A DNA stretch of 64,000 nucleotides. Origin: Austropuccinia psidii. Its lineage: Eukaryota; Basidiomycota; Pucciniomycetes; Pucciniales; Sphaerophragmiaceae. A program made the translations under genes and the position numbers. Below, in pieces: positions 39,900-51,310 of the stretch. Every line of letters starts with the position of its first letter. Position 1 is the stretch's first letter. A model generated the notes under the pieces. It was not told the origin of the DNA. It did not search any database and worked only from the letters and a program-made list of their open reading frames with translations. The stretch is from the NCBI GenBank assembly GCA_023105745.1, contig JALGQZ010000016.1, positions 28,947,154-29,011,153 of the forward strand. The letters are read 5' to 3'.

Positions 39900-41087
39900 A
39901 GCATGACAAGACTACTGTTTACTTTTCATGACATCTTTAAAAGAGAGAAAGGATTGAACAACAACTATCTATGCAATCTTGCATTGGCACATTATCAAGC
40001 ACAGGGATCAAGGAAGCTCTGGAATTCTGACATCAGTACACAGTCTTAATGCTGTACCAAAAGAACTACTGTACAATGACCAGCTGTGGAAGATTGATAA
40101 AGTAATGCATGTTATTTGAAGCCAAACAGGCCAAAAAGCATGAAGAATCTCACTTACCATACAAGGATCTTGCTCACTAACACCTCGCTAGCACACCAGA
40201 AATGACAAATTTGATTCTGGTAGCAGATTTAGCTTGGGGAAAGGATTTGATGCCTACCATTACCAAGTGATCAGGTTAGGATCAAATTTTGCAACCTTTT
40301 GAAGGAGCCTAGCAGCCATACCCCAAAGAATCAATAAATAAAAACAACTTCCCAAAGCTACTTAATTGCTTTGAGTAGTAAGAAGGAGGTAAGAGCTTTC
40401 AATTGACTACCAAAAGCACTCACCCACCAGATACACACAACAAATGGGAATACAATCTTGTGTTGGCACCTCATTAAAAAAACTGTCAATTGTAAACATT
40501 AGTGAATAACCTTAACACCATGCACAAATGAAGATTTTGCTGCATTTCCTGTAGTCTTTTAATCAAAACGAATTAGTATGGCTGACTAAAAAGAATAATG
40601 AAAAGCTGACAACTCCTGGCATATAACAGCTGCAAGCAGAATTATTTTGATCATGTCATGAATAACAACTTTGGGAACACAGATTGTGGAGTAATACAGT
40701 AGCATTGATAAATCTTAAAAAATGATACAACATTGAGAAAAGCAACATGGAAAAAGACGAAAATCATGCAGATAAAGGATTGAAGTTAGAAACGAAAGAG
40801 GTGGACACAACAATGATTAGAGATAGAAAAATTGAGAAACAAATTGTAAATAACTGTGAATAAATTGTAAAAAGGATAAATAGCTGTGAATAGAGAGTTG
40901 GAGAAAACTTTCCTCATCAAAATATTACTTTGATTACCTTTACTATAATAACTTTCTGACAAAATATTTCAATCTCTCAAATTTTTTTACGCCAACAAAA
41001 CTCAGAAAGAGTTGAGGGTAGAAAACAAAAAACAAAAAGATAAGAAAATTAAATAACTAAAAAGAAAAGAAGGACGATTATCTTTTT
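39900..41087. other. leader region of gypsy element E
   Basis: No gene is visible. Two copies of an ACAATCTTG(T/C)(G/A)TTGGCAC-type motif occur at 39,974 and 40,454, with a third at 37,796. ACGCCAACAAAACTC at 40,988, about 100 bp before the gag start, occupies the position expected for the LTR/primer-binding junction of element E, but no LTR could be delimited. Confidence 0.35.
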
Positions 41088-42200
41088 ATGACTAATAGAT
41101 ATAGACCTCCACAGTCGCCAACCACTTCTTCGTCCAATTCCCAAATTCCACTCATGGATCCATCTGGAAATCCAATGTCAGAAGTACTCATGCTTAGAGG
41201 AATGTTAGAACAGGTTTTGAATAGGCTCACGGATGGATCTCAAGAAACCAAAACAACAGTGGAACCTTGTGACATCCCAAACCTTTGTTTTACTGGAAAT
41301 CCAACCAAATTAGGTCCTTTCCTTTACGCAATTAATGATTACCTCCATTCAATTGCAGGGCAGTTTGTATCAGAACAACATAAGATTAATTGGGTTGCAC
41401 AACATTTTTGCTAAAACCCATTGAGGGCTGCAACAGCTCATACACAACCACCATCCTATAATTGGTGGTTATCTTTGCTCAAAGAGAATGCATTGGTACA
41501 GGGCTTACCCTTAGAGTCAAATTTCCTCCCATCAAATCCATATGTCCTATTGTGTCTAATCTCCTTAGAATCGTTTTTAGAAAAATTGGCTGACAACTTT
41601 AGCAACAGGTTTGCTAAAGACAATGTGTGTAAAGTCCTTTTTTCTTGCAAGCAAGGAGACCGGAGCGTAGGGGAATATAATGCTCAGTTCAGTTCTTTGG
41701 CAGGATCTGTTGATCTGTCAAATGAAAGTCATTGTGACCTATACCAAAAAGGCCTGAATTACAAAATCCTGGATATTGCTTATAGATGGGACGATTTTTT
41801 ATTGGTTGAAAATCTTGAAGCCATCCAACAAGTTGCAATTCGTTGTGCTCAAATTCAGGATTGACTAAGTGAACTTCAGCTTACTCTTTGGCCCAAGGGT
41901 GTCCAGCACCAGCATCATGTTGCCTCCCACCACCATATAGCCCCTTTCCAACAACATCCTTCTCAAATTTTTCAAAAACCTATACAACCTGTAGTACTTC
42001 CGGATAGGACATCTCCAATGGACTTGGATGCTGTCTCTTCTGCCACAGCACCTACTCCTTATTTCTGATGGCTTTTTTTTACCCGGGGGGTTTGTTTTGA
42101 TTGCTTACAACCATACACCCCTGCTCATAGGACAGGTCCTAACAGAACTTGCCCAAATCCAAAGGCTACAGCAAAGGAACAAAGTGTTTTTTGAACTCTC
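41088..42200 (+). pseudogene. Ty3/gypsy element E gag
   Basis: Gag polyprotein of a gypsy family distinct from C and D. The frame starts MTNRYRPPQSP at 41,088. It has one in-frame TAA (41,412-41,414) and resumes in the same frame, with the capsid core YNAQFSSLAGSVDLSN and LYQKGLNYKILDIA. In-frame TGA codons follow at 41,862-41,864 and near 42,066. A cysteine cluster near 42,090-42,150 (CFDCLQPYTPAH, then C) looks like an atypical zinc knuckle. The frame shifts near 42,160 into the protease frame. Three single-codon nonsense changes in an otherwise collinear frame suggest recent decay. Confidence 0.7.
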
Positions 42201-42202
42201 TG

Positions 42203-42854
42203 GCAAAAGCACTTGTGGTTATTGATTTGGACACCGTTTCTGGAGTTGTCACTAATGCTAACAGGGAGCTAGTTCAAGAGCTGCATGCTATTGATAATGT
42301 CCCTTCACCCCAAGCTTCAAATGCTCCTTTAGGAATCTCTTCACTGTCCTTGGAAGATGACCAATCACTCAGTTTGTTAGCCTTGCAAGAGGCTTGGGAG
42401 TCCCATACCACCGATGAACCAGTAAACCTAGCCGCAGTTAAAGTAAATTTTGTTGATCCTTCTCGACTACTGTTACACTTTACAGTGCAAACGGCAAAAC
42501 ATGGAGAAGTCCAAGGATTGGCTTTAATTGATTCTGGGGCAGCAGGATCCTTTGTCAACCACTTGTTTGCTGAGAAATTCTCTTTACCATTGACTCTTTG
42601 CCAAACCCCTCTCCAAGTTCAAGGTTACAATGGGGTCCAAGGTGAGGATGTTACCCAAATATGGAATGGTGCCATTTTGTTATATGATACACAGTCCAGC
42701 CCTTACAAATTGATGGTCCAAGCCAATGTTACTAATATTGGTAAAGTAGACTTAATTTTGGGAATGCCCTGGCTAAGAGCTACTGATGCCTGGGTAGGGG
42801 GAAGGTCGGCGGCAATGAAGATTGGCTGTAAGGTCTTCACAGGTGCGCTAGCGC
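42203..42854 (+). pseudogene. Ty3/gypsy element E aspartic protease
   Basis: Open frame (part of 42,149-43,018) with GLALIDSGAAGSFVNH, a DSGA retropepsin active site, near 42,520-42,565. It is followed by LILGMPWLRATDAWV near 42,752-42,795, the conserved glycine-rich block before the protease C-terminus. About 20 codons later sequence similarity to gypsy polyproteins ends, and the reading frame runs into Lys-rich nonsense. No reverse transcriptase follows. The break coincides with TGTGG at 42,855, the proposed edge of the next element's LTR. Confidence 0.75.
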
Positions 42855-43084
42855 TGTGGTATTCCATACCATTAGTACCAGTTCCAAGCTTACCAATAAA
42901 ACAAAAGAAAAAAATGATAATAAAACAAATTACACAAAACATTTTTACACATTACAACTACAGATTTCAAACAGAAATATACAATACGCAGCCTCAAGAT
43001 CTTATCAAAACAGTATAGTATCAAAGGATTTATCCACCTTATTGCATAAACAATAACAAATTATGCAATTAAAAGGAGTTAATC

Positions 43085-44880
43085 TAAATAAAGGTATATG
43101 AAGACACACCACAGAATCAGCACTGTATTTTCCCCACCTTGATTCAATTGAAAGAAGAAATACCTCAAGGCTATGCATAAAATTACAATATATTTTCCAA
43201 GAACAAATGCTTCCTTAGTAATAATAACACGCATCAAACTTGATAGAAATGATAAAATCTCCATATGAAATGATACAATACTAAAATAAAACCACCAGCA
43301 TAATTCTCTCAGAACATACGTAAAAAATATTTTCCCCGCCTTCAAGAAAACATCACCAGCTAAATTATCTCAAACACATCACATGATTTTGATAAGAAAC
43401 AGAGCACCAGCATAATTTTCTCATATATATCATATGACTAGAAGAAAGTTCAATTGTCAGGAGCTGTATTTTCTCCACTTTCTTGGCAAAAAGAAAAACT
43501 CACCAGCCAAATTATCTCAAATACATCACATGATTTTGATAAGAAAAAGCACCACCAGCATAATTCTCTCAGAAAATACGTAACAAAGTCACCAAAAAGA
43601 AAAACTCACCAGCCAAATTATCTCAAATACATCACATGATTTTGATAAGAAACAGAAACACCAGCATAATTTTCTCATATATATCATATGACTAGAAGAA
43701 AGTTCAATTGTCAGGAGCTGTATTTTCTCCACTTTCTTGGCAAAAAGAAAAACTCACCATCCAAATTATCTCAAATACATCACATGATTTTGATAAGGAA
43801 AAGAACCACCAGCATAATTCTCTCATAACATACGTAAAAATAGAAACAAAAAATACTTTCCCCACCTTCAGGAAAACATCACCAGCCATATTATCTCAAT
43901 GACCTCACATGACTCTGATAAAAAAAAAACTCACCAGCCAAATTATCTCAAACACATCACATGATTTTGATAAGAAAAAGCACCACCAGCATAATTCTCT
44001 CAGAAAATACGTAACAAAGTCACCAAAAAGAAAAACTCACCAGCCAAATTATCTCAAACACATCACATGATTTTGATAAGGAAAAGCACCACCAGCATAA
44101 TTCTCTCAGAAAATACGTAACAAAGTCACCAAAAAGAAAATCTCACCAGCCAAATTATCTCAAATACATCACATGATTTTGATAAGAAACAGAGCACCAG
44201 CATAATTTTCTCATATATATCATATGACTAGAAGAAAGTTCAATTGTCAGGAGCTGTATTTTCTCCACTTTCTTGGCAAAAAGAAAAACTCACCAGCCAA
44301 ATTATCTCAAATACATCACATGATTTTGATAAGAAAAAGCACCACCAGCATAATTCTCTCAGAAAATACGTAACAAAGTCACCAAAAAGAAAAACTCACC
44401 AGCCAAATTATCTCAAATACATCACATGATTTTGATAAGAAACAGAAACACCAGCATAATTTTCTCATATATATCATATGACTAGAAGAAAGTTCAATTG
44501 TCAGGAGCTGTATTTTCTCCACTTTCTTGGCAAAAAGAAAAAATCACCATCCAAATTATCTCAAATACATCACATGATTTTGATAAGGAAAAGAACCACC
44601 AGCATAATTCTCTCATAACATACGTAAAAATAGAAACAAAAAATACTTTCCCCACCTTCAAGAAAACATCACCAGCCATATTATCTCAATGACCTCACAT
44701 GACTCTGATAAAAAAAAAACTCACCAGCCAAATTATCTCAAACACATCACATGATTTTGATAAGAAAAAGCACCACCAGCATAATTCTCTCAGCAAGCAT
44801 GTTGCTACACCAAAACTACACATCTCACCAGCTAAAACCTCTCAACTATGATTTTTTTCTAAGTACCCTATTTTGAGAAG
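43085..44880 (+). repeat. minisatellite with 790-bp higher-order repeat
   Basis: Tandem units of about 105-115 bp, each made of two related half-units that start CACCAGCCAAATTATCTCA and CACCAGCATAATTCTCTCA. Superimposed on these is a 790-bp higher-order repeat: 43,454-43,902 recurs at 44,244-44,692 with only a few changes. Short 61-64-codon frames on both strands simply repeat with the unit and are not genes. The array occupies the U3 part of the proposed LTR. Confidence 0.9.
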
Positions 44881-44897
44881 CTCTATGGAGGCCCAAA

Positions 44898-44912
44898 AGC
44901 TATAAATAGAGG
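44898..44912 (+). promoter_or_regulatory. TATA box of gypsy C LTR
   Basis: GCTATAAATAGAGG, followed by a pyrimidine-rich CCTCTCTCCCTC stretch and a likely transcription start within about 30-40 bp. Inferred from consensus and position between the U3 minisatellite and the downstream leader. Confidence 0.55.
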
Positions 44913-45014
44913 TCCTCTCTCCCTCATTTTTCCCATCATCATGGAACAAGTTCCCACTATCCAGGATCACCACCATCCCTGAACTAGCAGGATATCTAGA
45001 ATAGTAGTGTTTTA

Positions 45015-45245
45015 GTAGTGAAAAGCTCAGTAGCCTTGCTCAGTAGCTTAGTATTAGTGAATAATAGTAGTATAACCATAGTAAAAGCTCAGTAGCTTAG
45101 TATTAGTGAAGAATAGTAGTATAACCACAGTAAAAGCTCAGTAGCCTTGCTCAGTAGCTTAGTATTAGTGAAGAATAGTAGTATAAACGTAGTAAAAAGC
45201 TCAGTAGCCTTGCTCAGTGGCTTAGTATTATTAAAAAAAAGTAGT
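45015..45245 (+). repeat. short tandem repeat in R/U5
   Basis: About four units of 50-65 bp containing AGCTCAGTAGCCTTGCTCAG, TTAGTATTAGTGAAGAATAG and TAGTATAAC. Located between the TATA box and the primer-binding site, it would be transcribed as part of the 5' leader. Confidence 0.75.
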
Positions 45246-45781
45246 AGTGATATAAAAATCAGTATTAAAAAAAATTTAAAAAGAATCAAATCCAGTGGTC
45301 TTATTATTAGTACTCATATCAAAAAAATCATTATAATCAACCTAAAACCATAAAAAATATATATATTCTTATCATTCTTATTAAAAAAAAACAAAAAATA
45401 ATATTCTTATTAGTTTCATTAAAATAACAGAAACCCAAAACATATATATATATATATTATCATCACTTTTATTAAAATAAAGTAAAAAAAATCTAGTGTT
45501 TATTTTATCAGAAATTTTAGATCAGAATTTTTACTGTAGTGTTATTGATAGGTCATATTTAGAGACTGCTGATAAGTCTTCTCTATCTGTTAAAGCCACA
45601 AATCTTATTTTATTTTGTGATTCTCTGTAGGCTGACTATTCAGTATTATTTAGAGGGGCAGCTAATACACCTTAGCACCCATGGTTATTGGACAATTCTG
45701 AAATTCAAAACAGACTTACCAATAATTTCCCCCTCAAGGTACTGCCTTATTTCATCCCACACCAAAAGGAGTTCCCACATC

Positions 45782-45799
45782 TGGTGTCCCAACAGTGGC
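45782..45799 (+). promoter_or_regulatory. gypsy C primer-binding site
   Basis: TGGTGTCCCAACAGTGG lies two bases after the CA end of the LTR. It has the shape of gypsy primer-binding sites (TGG, then CCCAAC). The tRNA cannot be named from the sequence. Confidence 0.6.
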
Positions 45800-46184
45800 C
45801 AACAACAACTTCAATCATCAATAATCCGTCAATTATCAAAAAAAAAAACATTCAAATTTAGTCCATCAAAAGAAAAAAGCCTTTTATTAATAAACAATTT
45901 CAAGCACCTATCAAGTCAATCTGGAATCAGAAAAACTACAAAATTCTAAATCATCATCACCATCAAGTTCTTCAACAAAATCATTTCACTATTATTATCC
46001 AAAAAGAGGAGAAACACCACCTGGAGAAGAATCACCTATAGATTATAGCATACCAGTTGGTACACCCAGAACTAAGAAGAAATATCAAAAGATAGTTACA
46101 GATTATTTTCAGAAATTACTAAAGGAACTATTTGAAAGTAAAAAGAAAAGTGAAAAAGAGAAAATAAATAAAGAATATATCAAT
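45800..46184 (+). other. gypsy C leader with coding-like, ATG-less frame
   Basis: From about 45,880 a frame in phase with gag is open up to its ATG at 46,185 and reads like protein (YYYPKRGETPPGEESPIDYS, VTDYFQKLLKEL), but contains no ATG. Either gag starts at a non-AUG codon, or an upstream start was lost, or the frame is fortuitous. Confidence 0.4.
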
Positions 46185-49100
46185 ATGGATTCAGCATCAT
46201 CATCAAAGATACCACACAATCCAGATGAATCCAAAGAAGAAATTATAAATGAAGAGACTATGCAAGGACAAGAAGATATTTCTGATGTAGAAAGACTTCA
46301 TCAAAGAATGTTGGAAATGCAACAAGAATTAATTGAACTCCTTAAAAAAGAAGGGAAAAGGAAAGAGTCAAGTTTTACCGCAGAAAACAGCCCAATGGAA
46401 GAAACTACGAGCATGCCAAGAATCTTTAGACAAGAAGGGTCACCATCACCATTTTCAAGGCCTATGGCCTCATCAACTCCATTCACTTCACAAAGACCAA
46501 ATAATCTACCAAAGCGGGTTAATATTCATGCACAGGCTTGAAGCCCATTGCAACAAGAAATCCCACGAAACAATACACCCATTGTCAAGATCAGACCAAA
46601 GGATTATAATTTATGGTTTGATGGAAAGGAAGTGGAAAGATTTATTAAAAGAGTAGAAAATATAGCAGAAATTGAAGGAGCAAGTGGAAGGGATATAGCA
46701 AGACAGATATCCTTTTGGACTAAAGATCAAGAAATTAGCTACCATATTGAAGGAATGCCTGGATATGAAACTGGCGATTGGGAGCGATTAAAATTGGATA
46801 TGCAGAGGAGATGGGGAACAGTGTCACCTGAAAGAAGATACAAGCTGTCCTCAATTACTCAATTATTTAAAAAGATTCAACAAGAAGGAGGAATTAGAAA
46901 TATGACCCAATATAAAAAGTTCATTGGTGAATATGAATCTATCATTAATTATCTCAAAAGGTATCAATATATACAAGGAGATATCAATCACAATCAAGAA
47001 ATTTTGGCGAGTCTTTCCTCAAGTGTTCAAGAATCTATTTACAAAGAAATGATTAAAGATAAGGCCATGGTGCAAGCTTTGGATGGTGGTTATATCATTC
47101 CAAGATTGGAAATCTTAAAGTTATATATTGAACAAGATTTAGAAGCCAAAGTCTTAATTCAACAGAAGGAATTTTCACAACCAAAGTCACAAGAGAAGAA
47201 AGCTAGGTTTGAAGAGGAAAGCTGGGAAGAAGTCTTAAAGCAAATGAAAGATCTTACCCAAAAAATTCAAAATCCTCAGCCGCAAGGGCATCAATCAAAG
47301 GATACTGGGAAGGAATCAGTTAAGCAAGTATTGAATCAGCTCAAACACCTTTCAGAAGTAGTTGAATCTCCAAATAAAATACAAGCAGGAAATAATCAAG
47401 ATCAGAAAGTTACACAAAACTCACAGCCACTCAGGCCAAGATATCCTTTACTACCCATATCTTCTGGTTATCAACCATATGTTCCAGCTCAAATGGCTCC
47501 AAGACAGCCATTGAAGTGTTATTACTGCCTAGAAGAAGGACATTCTGCAATAAGATGTAATCATCTCACAGAAGACTTGGAGAAAAGAATGGTCTTGAAG
47601 CGTGGAGGAACATATCTTTTTCCAAATTTTCAAAGAGTACCCACAGAAGGCCCTAAATCTGCAAAAGAATTAGTCAGACATTTTGCAAAAGAGCAGGAGG
47701 ATTTTACAAAGAAAATTATGGAACAATCAAATCCACCCCCTAATAAGCAAGAAACAACAGTAATTGAGGAAAGCAAAGAAGAGAAGGCAACTGCTATAGC
47801 TCAAATAGAAGAATGGGGAAACTGGAAACCTACTCAAATATCACCAGCAAATGAAAATATTCAAATAAATGTTGGGCTTAGACAGACAAGGCAAAGAGCT
47901 GCAAGACAGGAAACTCAAAGTCAAACCCAGCAAGAGGATAAAAATGAAACACACAAACCCTTTAAAAAGAAGATACCAGGTGCCTACCACGAGGAAGATG
48001 AGGCAGAAGAAGAAATAAGAGTTCTAATTCCAACAAAATACAAGAAAACACAAGAAGGAAAGGAAGTAGATAATGATATTGAAATCATTTCCAGGAATAA
48101 GAATAAGGAGGGACTAAGACAGGAGTCGCAAAAGATGGAATTAAAAAACAAGGTAAAATCTATACCCAATAACCCAAAGATAATAATTGAACATGTGATG
48201 AAGAGAATACTTGAACAAAAGATAAATCTTACTCTTGAAGAAATATTATCAATGTCACCAACCTTTATTGATAAACTACAAAATTTAACTACCCAGGAAA
48301 AAGAATTAATAAAATCAGTCAATACATCAAATATTCAAGAAAGACTACTTTCAGTAAAGCTACGGGACTATGATACCCCAAGATTACATTATGCATGCCC
48401 ACTTGAATTTATGGAAGTATTTATTGGAAGAGAAGAATATCCTACAATGGCATTGGTGGATACTGGATCAGAAATTAATATAATACCAGAGGAAATTGCA
48501 ATTCAAGCCTCACTTACAAGTAGAAAGCTCAATATGAATCTCAGAGGAATTGGTGGACATACCACATCCTTGGTTGGACTCTCAGAATTTACACCAATTA
48601 CTATGATAACAGGAGAAGAAAAAGAAATTCATTTATTCATAGCAAAAGGAGCTGTACACACCATACTTGGAAGACCATTTTTAGCAGATAATAATGTTAA
48701 ATTGGAATTTTCACACAAGCAAGGGGAAATATTTAGTTATCCAGAGCAAGATGGACATCGATTATGCTTACCAATATGTAACCCTCAAGCTATGGGCTGG
48801 CAAATTTCTCCACCAAGAGGTATGGAGCTTTGTGCATCTTCAGAGATTGGAAAATGGTCAATACATGGAGCAGAATCATCCAAAAGAAAAGAAACAGAGG
48901 AAACAGAAAGTCAATCTTCAACAAGATTGAAGACAATATTTCTTGGAATAAACAAGAAACCCTTCTCAGCCATTTTTGATGCAAAAAATGACTTGAATGT
49001 TATAACTCAGGAAATGGCCCTAAAAGCAGAATTAAAAATCAGCTCTTACACATCAAAATCATCAGATAACTTTTTGAAGCCAATTGGTCAAATTAAAAAT

Positions 49101-50444
49101 CTTGAAGTAACTTTGGAAAGTGAAGAGAAAACCTACCTGGACTTCTTAGTATTTGATAATTTCAACCAGATAATAGATGAAGAAAAGTTAAGCATATTAT
49201 CTTCATCTAAAGAAAGTATTCCACCTCAAACTGAAAGAAAATCTAAAGGGAAGGATCCAGAAGAGGATGAATTAAAGGTAGAAGATAGTGAAGCAATAGA
49301 AAAAATAAAAATGGAACTGAAGAAGATGAGAAGAAATTTGGACATAGCCATAGAAGACCCAGAGAAATGGCTAGCACTTGAGCTAAGTGTTATGAATAAA
49401 GGAGATAAAGTAGAAAGACCACAGAAGAAATTCAAAATGGATCTGAAGCCACCTGAAGCAAATTCCTCAAGAATTGCAGAAGATTATTTCAATTTAGTTC
49501 AGGAGGAAGCTTGGTACATTTGTGATACTGACAAAGATTTACTAAGTGAAGAACCAAAAGACAAAATAATAAATCCATTGGCAAAAAGAAAATTTGAAGA
49601 ATTGGAAAAGGAAAGTGCCATAATTACTGAAGACAAAATGGATCAAGTTTGGGATAGAAATATTCAAAAGAGGATTGATAAAAAAATGGAAACAGCAGAA
49701 TCAGAAGATGACTTGAAGCTATACCAACAAAATAATGAAGATTTGGAAGATAAATATAAGCAAGGAAGAATATTTGAAGATCTAGAAGAAGGAGAGTTAT
49801 CAGAAAATACACAAAGGCTAGCTGGACTTAGCATTCTAGAAGAATTTAATCATGCCTATGATCAAATATTCTGCTTTTCAAGCGCAACTGATCTATTTAA
49901 TCAAAATAAAGGAATTACATCTGAATTACCAAATGACTCCCAGAATCAAAATGGCATACAGGAAGACATACCAGAATATGAAGGACTGGAAGATTACATA
50001 ATACTTCCAATAATAACATTTAAGGAACTGTATGATTATGAGCTAGATTCACCAATAATTCAAACCAAATATATTTCAGAACTACCTGGATCAAATTTTG
50101 CAAATGTTGATTTTCTGGAATTACTAACCACTATTGGAATCAAAGGAAATTTAAGGAATCCTTACTGGAAGAAGCCTTATGGATATTATCAAATGACGAT
50201 AGAAGGACTGTATCACAAAATGTTATGGGCTCAAGAAGACTTTAATCTAGATGGTTTGGAAATCTTGGGGGGAACTCTTTGCTGGTGTGATGTTGGGTAC
50301 ATGTTTATTCATGAAGTCAAAGGTTGTGTTTCAGAATGGAAAGGAAATACACAAAGAAAACAACGCAACAAGATATTTGGAGAAATATTGAAGGACATAT
50401 GTCTTTCAGTAATTCACAACAGAAGGTTGAATATTTCTCAATAA
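46185..50444 (+). pseudogene. gypsy C gag-pro polyprotein, one in-frame UGA
   Basis: A single 1,419-residue frame interrupted only by TGA at codon 119 (46,539-46,541). Order: Ser/Glu-rich N-terminus; capsid-like region about 130-330 (DYNLWFDGKEVERFIKR, FWTKDQEISYHIEGMPG); perfect zinc knuckle Cys445-x2-Cys448-x4-His453-x4-Cys458; charged linker; retropepsin with Asp759 in ALVDTGSEINII; LGRPFLADNN; a second protease-like segment near 920-1000 with DAKN at Asp932 replacing DTG; acidic coiled-coil-like region; and the unrecognised FLELL/GIKGNL domain from about 1298 to the end. No reverse transcriptase is attached. It forms the structural and processing proteins of the element. The UGA is either a nonsense change or a readthrough site. 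Confidence 0.85.
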
Positions 50445-50571
50445 CAGCTGAAGTAATCCAATTTCAATCACCAAGTAAAAAAATAAAAAAAACCATATAA
50501 AAAATAGCAAAATAAAATAAAAAAAATCACCAAAAAAAAAGAGAATTCTGTATATATCTGTATTAGTATCA

Positions 50572-50694
50572 AGGGCAGTGACCTCCTGCCTTATCAAAGA
50601 GGAATTTCAAAAAATTCAAAAACATAAAAAAAAATATCTTTTTTCAACATTCTTACAATTCAGGGCAGTGACCTCCTGCCTTATCAAAGAGGAA
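50572..50694 (+). repeat. stem-loop repeats after gag-pro, two copies
   Basis: Copies at 50,572 and 50,662, 90 bp apart: AGGGCAGTGACCTCCTGCC then TTATCAAAGAGGAATTTCAA. They are identical through the stem, loop and 3' tail to the major form in element D, although flanking proteins have diverged considerably. Non-coding. Confidence 0.85.
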
Positions 50695-50989
50695 TTTCAA
50701 TTTTTTCAATTTTTTTTTTGAAGTATATTATCACTCAAGGCTATAAATCAGTATTCAATAAAGGACTTCAAACTCAACATTTTTCAAGATTTTTTTTTTT
50801 TCAATGTATAAGTATTATGATTTTATTTTTTAAAAAAACAGGGGTGGTTATCTATTCTTATGCCACCTCATATAAAAAAACGGCACAAGTTTGGGGAAGT
50901 GTGGGCCCTTAGGCCTTTATTAATCTTATTTCTCTTTTTTGAAAAAAAAACAATGAAAAGATGGTGTGAAGAAACAGCAAAAGAAGATA

Positions 50990-51310
50990 TAGATAGCTCA
51001 AAATATCAAAATTATGACCGCTGGTCATAATTTGGTTCTTTGAGACAGGAAGAGATAAAATATGGAAAGGAAAACAAGAAGAAAGAAAAACCAACCAAAC
51101 AAGCTAGGCCTTCAGATACAGAAAAAGAAGATAGAAGAAGTTAAAAATGTCACAATTATGACCGCCGGTCATAATTTGCCATAAAGCAAGAAAACTATAT
51201 CAAGAAAGGGAAGAAAAATCAACCAAACAAGCTAGGCTATTCAGATACAGAAAAGGAAGATCAAAGAATTTAAAATGTCAAATTATGACCGCCGGTCATA
51301 AAATGACCAC
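50990..51310 (+). repeat. three tandem units each with a perfect dyad
   Basis: Units of 127-144 bp share ACCAAACAAGCTAGGC, TTCAGATACAGAAAA and an exact palindrome, TTATGACCGCCGGTCATAA, at 51,155-51,175 and 51,282-51,302, with one central change (GCTGG) at 51,011-51,031. Arms are 9 bp around a single base, with CCG and CGG facing each other. Confidence 0.85.

Larger units (their letters stand above)
42855..45779 (+). repeat. proposed 5' LTR of gypsy element C
   Basis: The right edge is supported: GTTCCCACA at 45,771-45,779, then TC and a primer-binding-like TGGTGTCCCAACAG. The left edge is inferred from TGTGG at 42,855, complementary to CCACA, where element E's protease stops. This gives 2,925 bp, long for an LTR but explained by internal minisatellites. 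A TATA box lies near 44,903. The partner LTR would lie beyond the window, so pairing and target duplication cannot be checked. Confidence 0.5.

Noticed and set aside
43454..44692. Repeated 61-64-codon ORFs on both strands
   Set aside because: They recur with the 790-bp repeat period and overlap on opposite strands; they are by-products of the minisatellite.
46333..46656. 107-codon ORF overlapping the gag start
   Set aside because: Lies in another frame of the gag-pro ORF, which has recognisable family motifs; a shadow frame.
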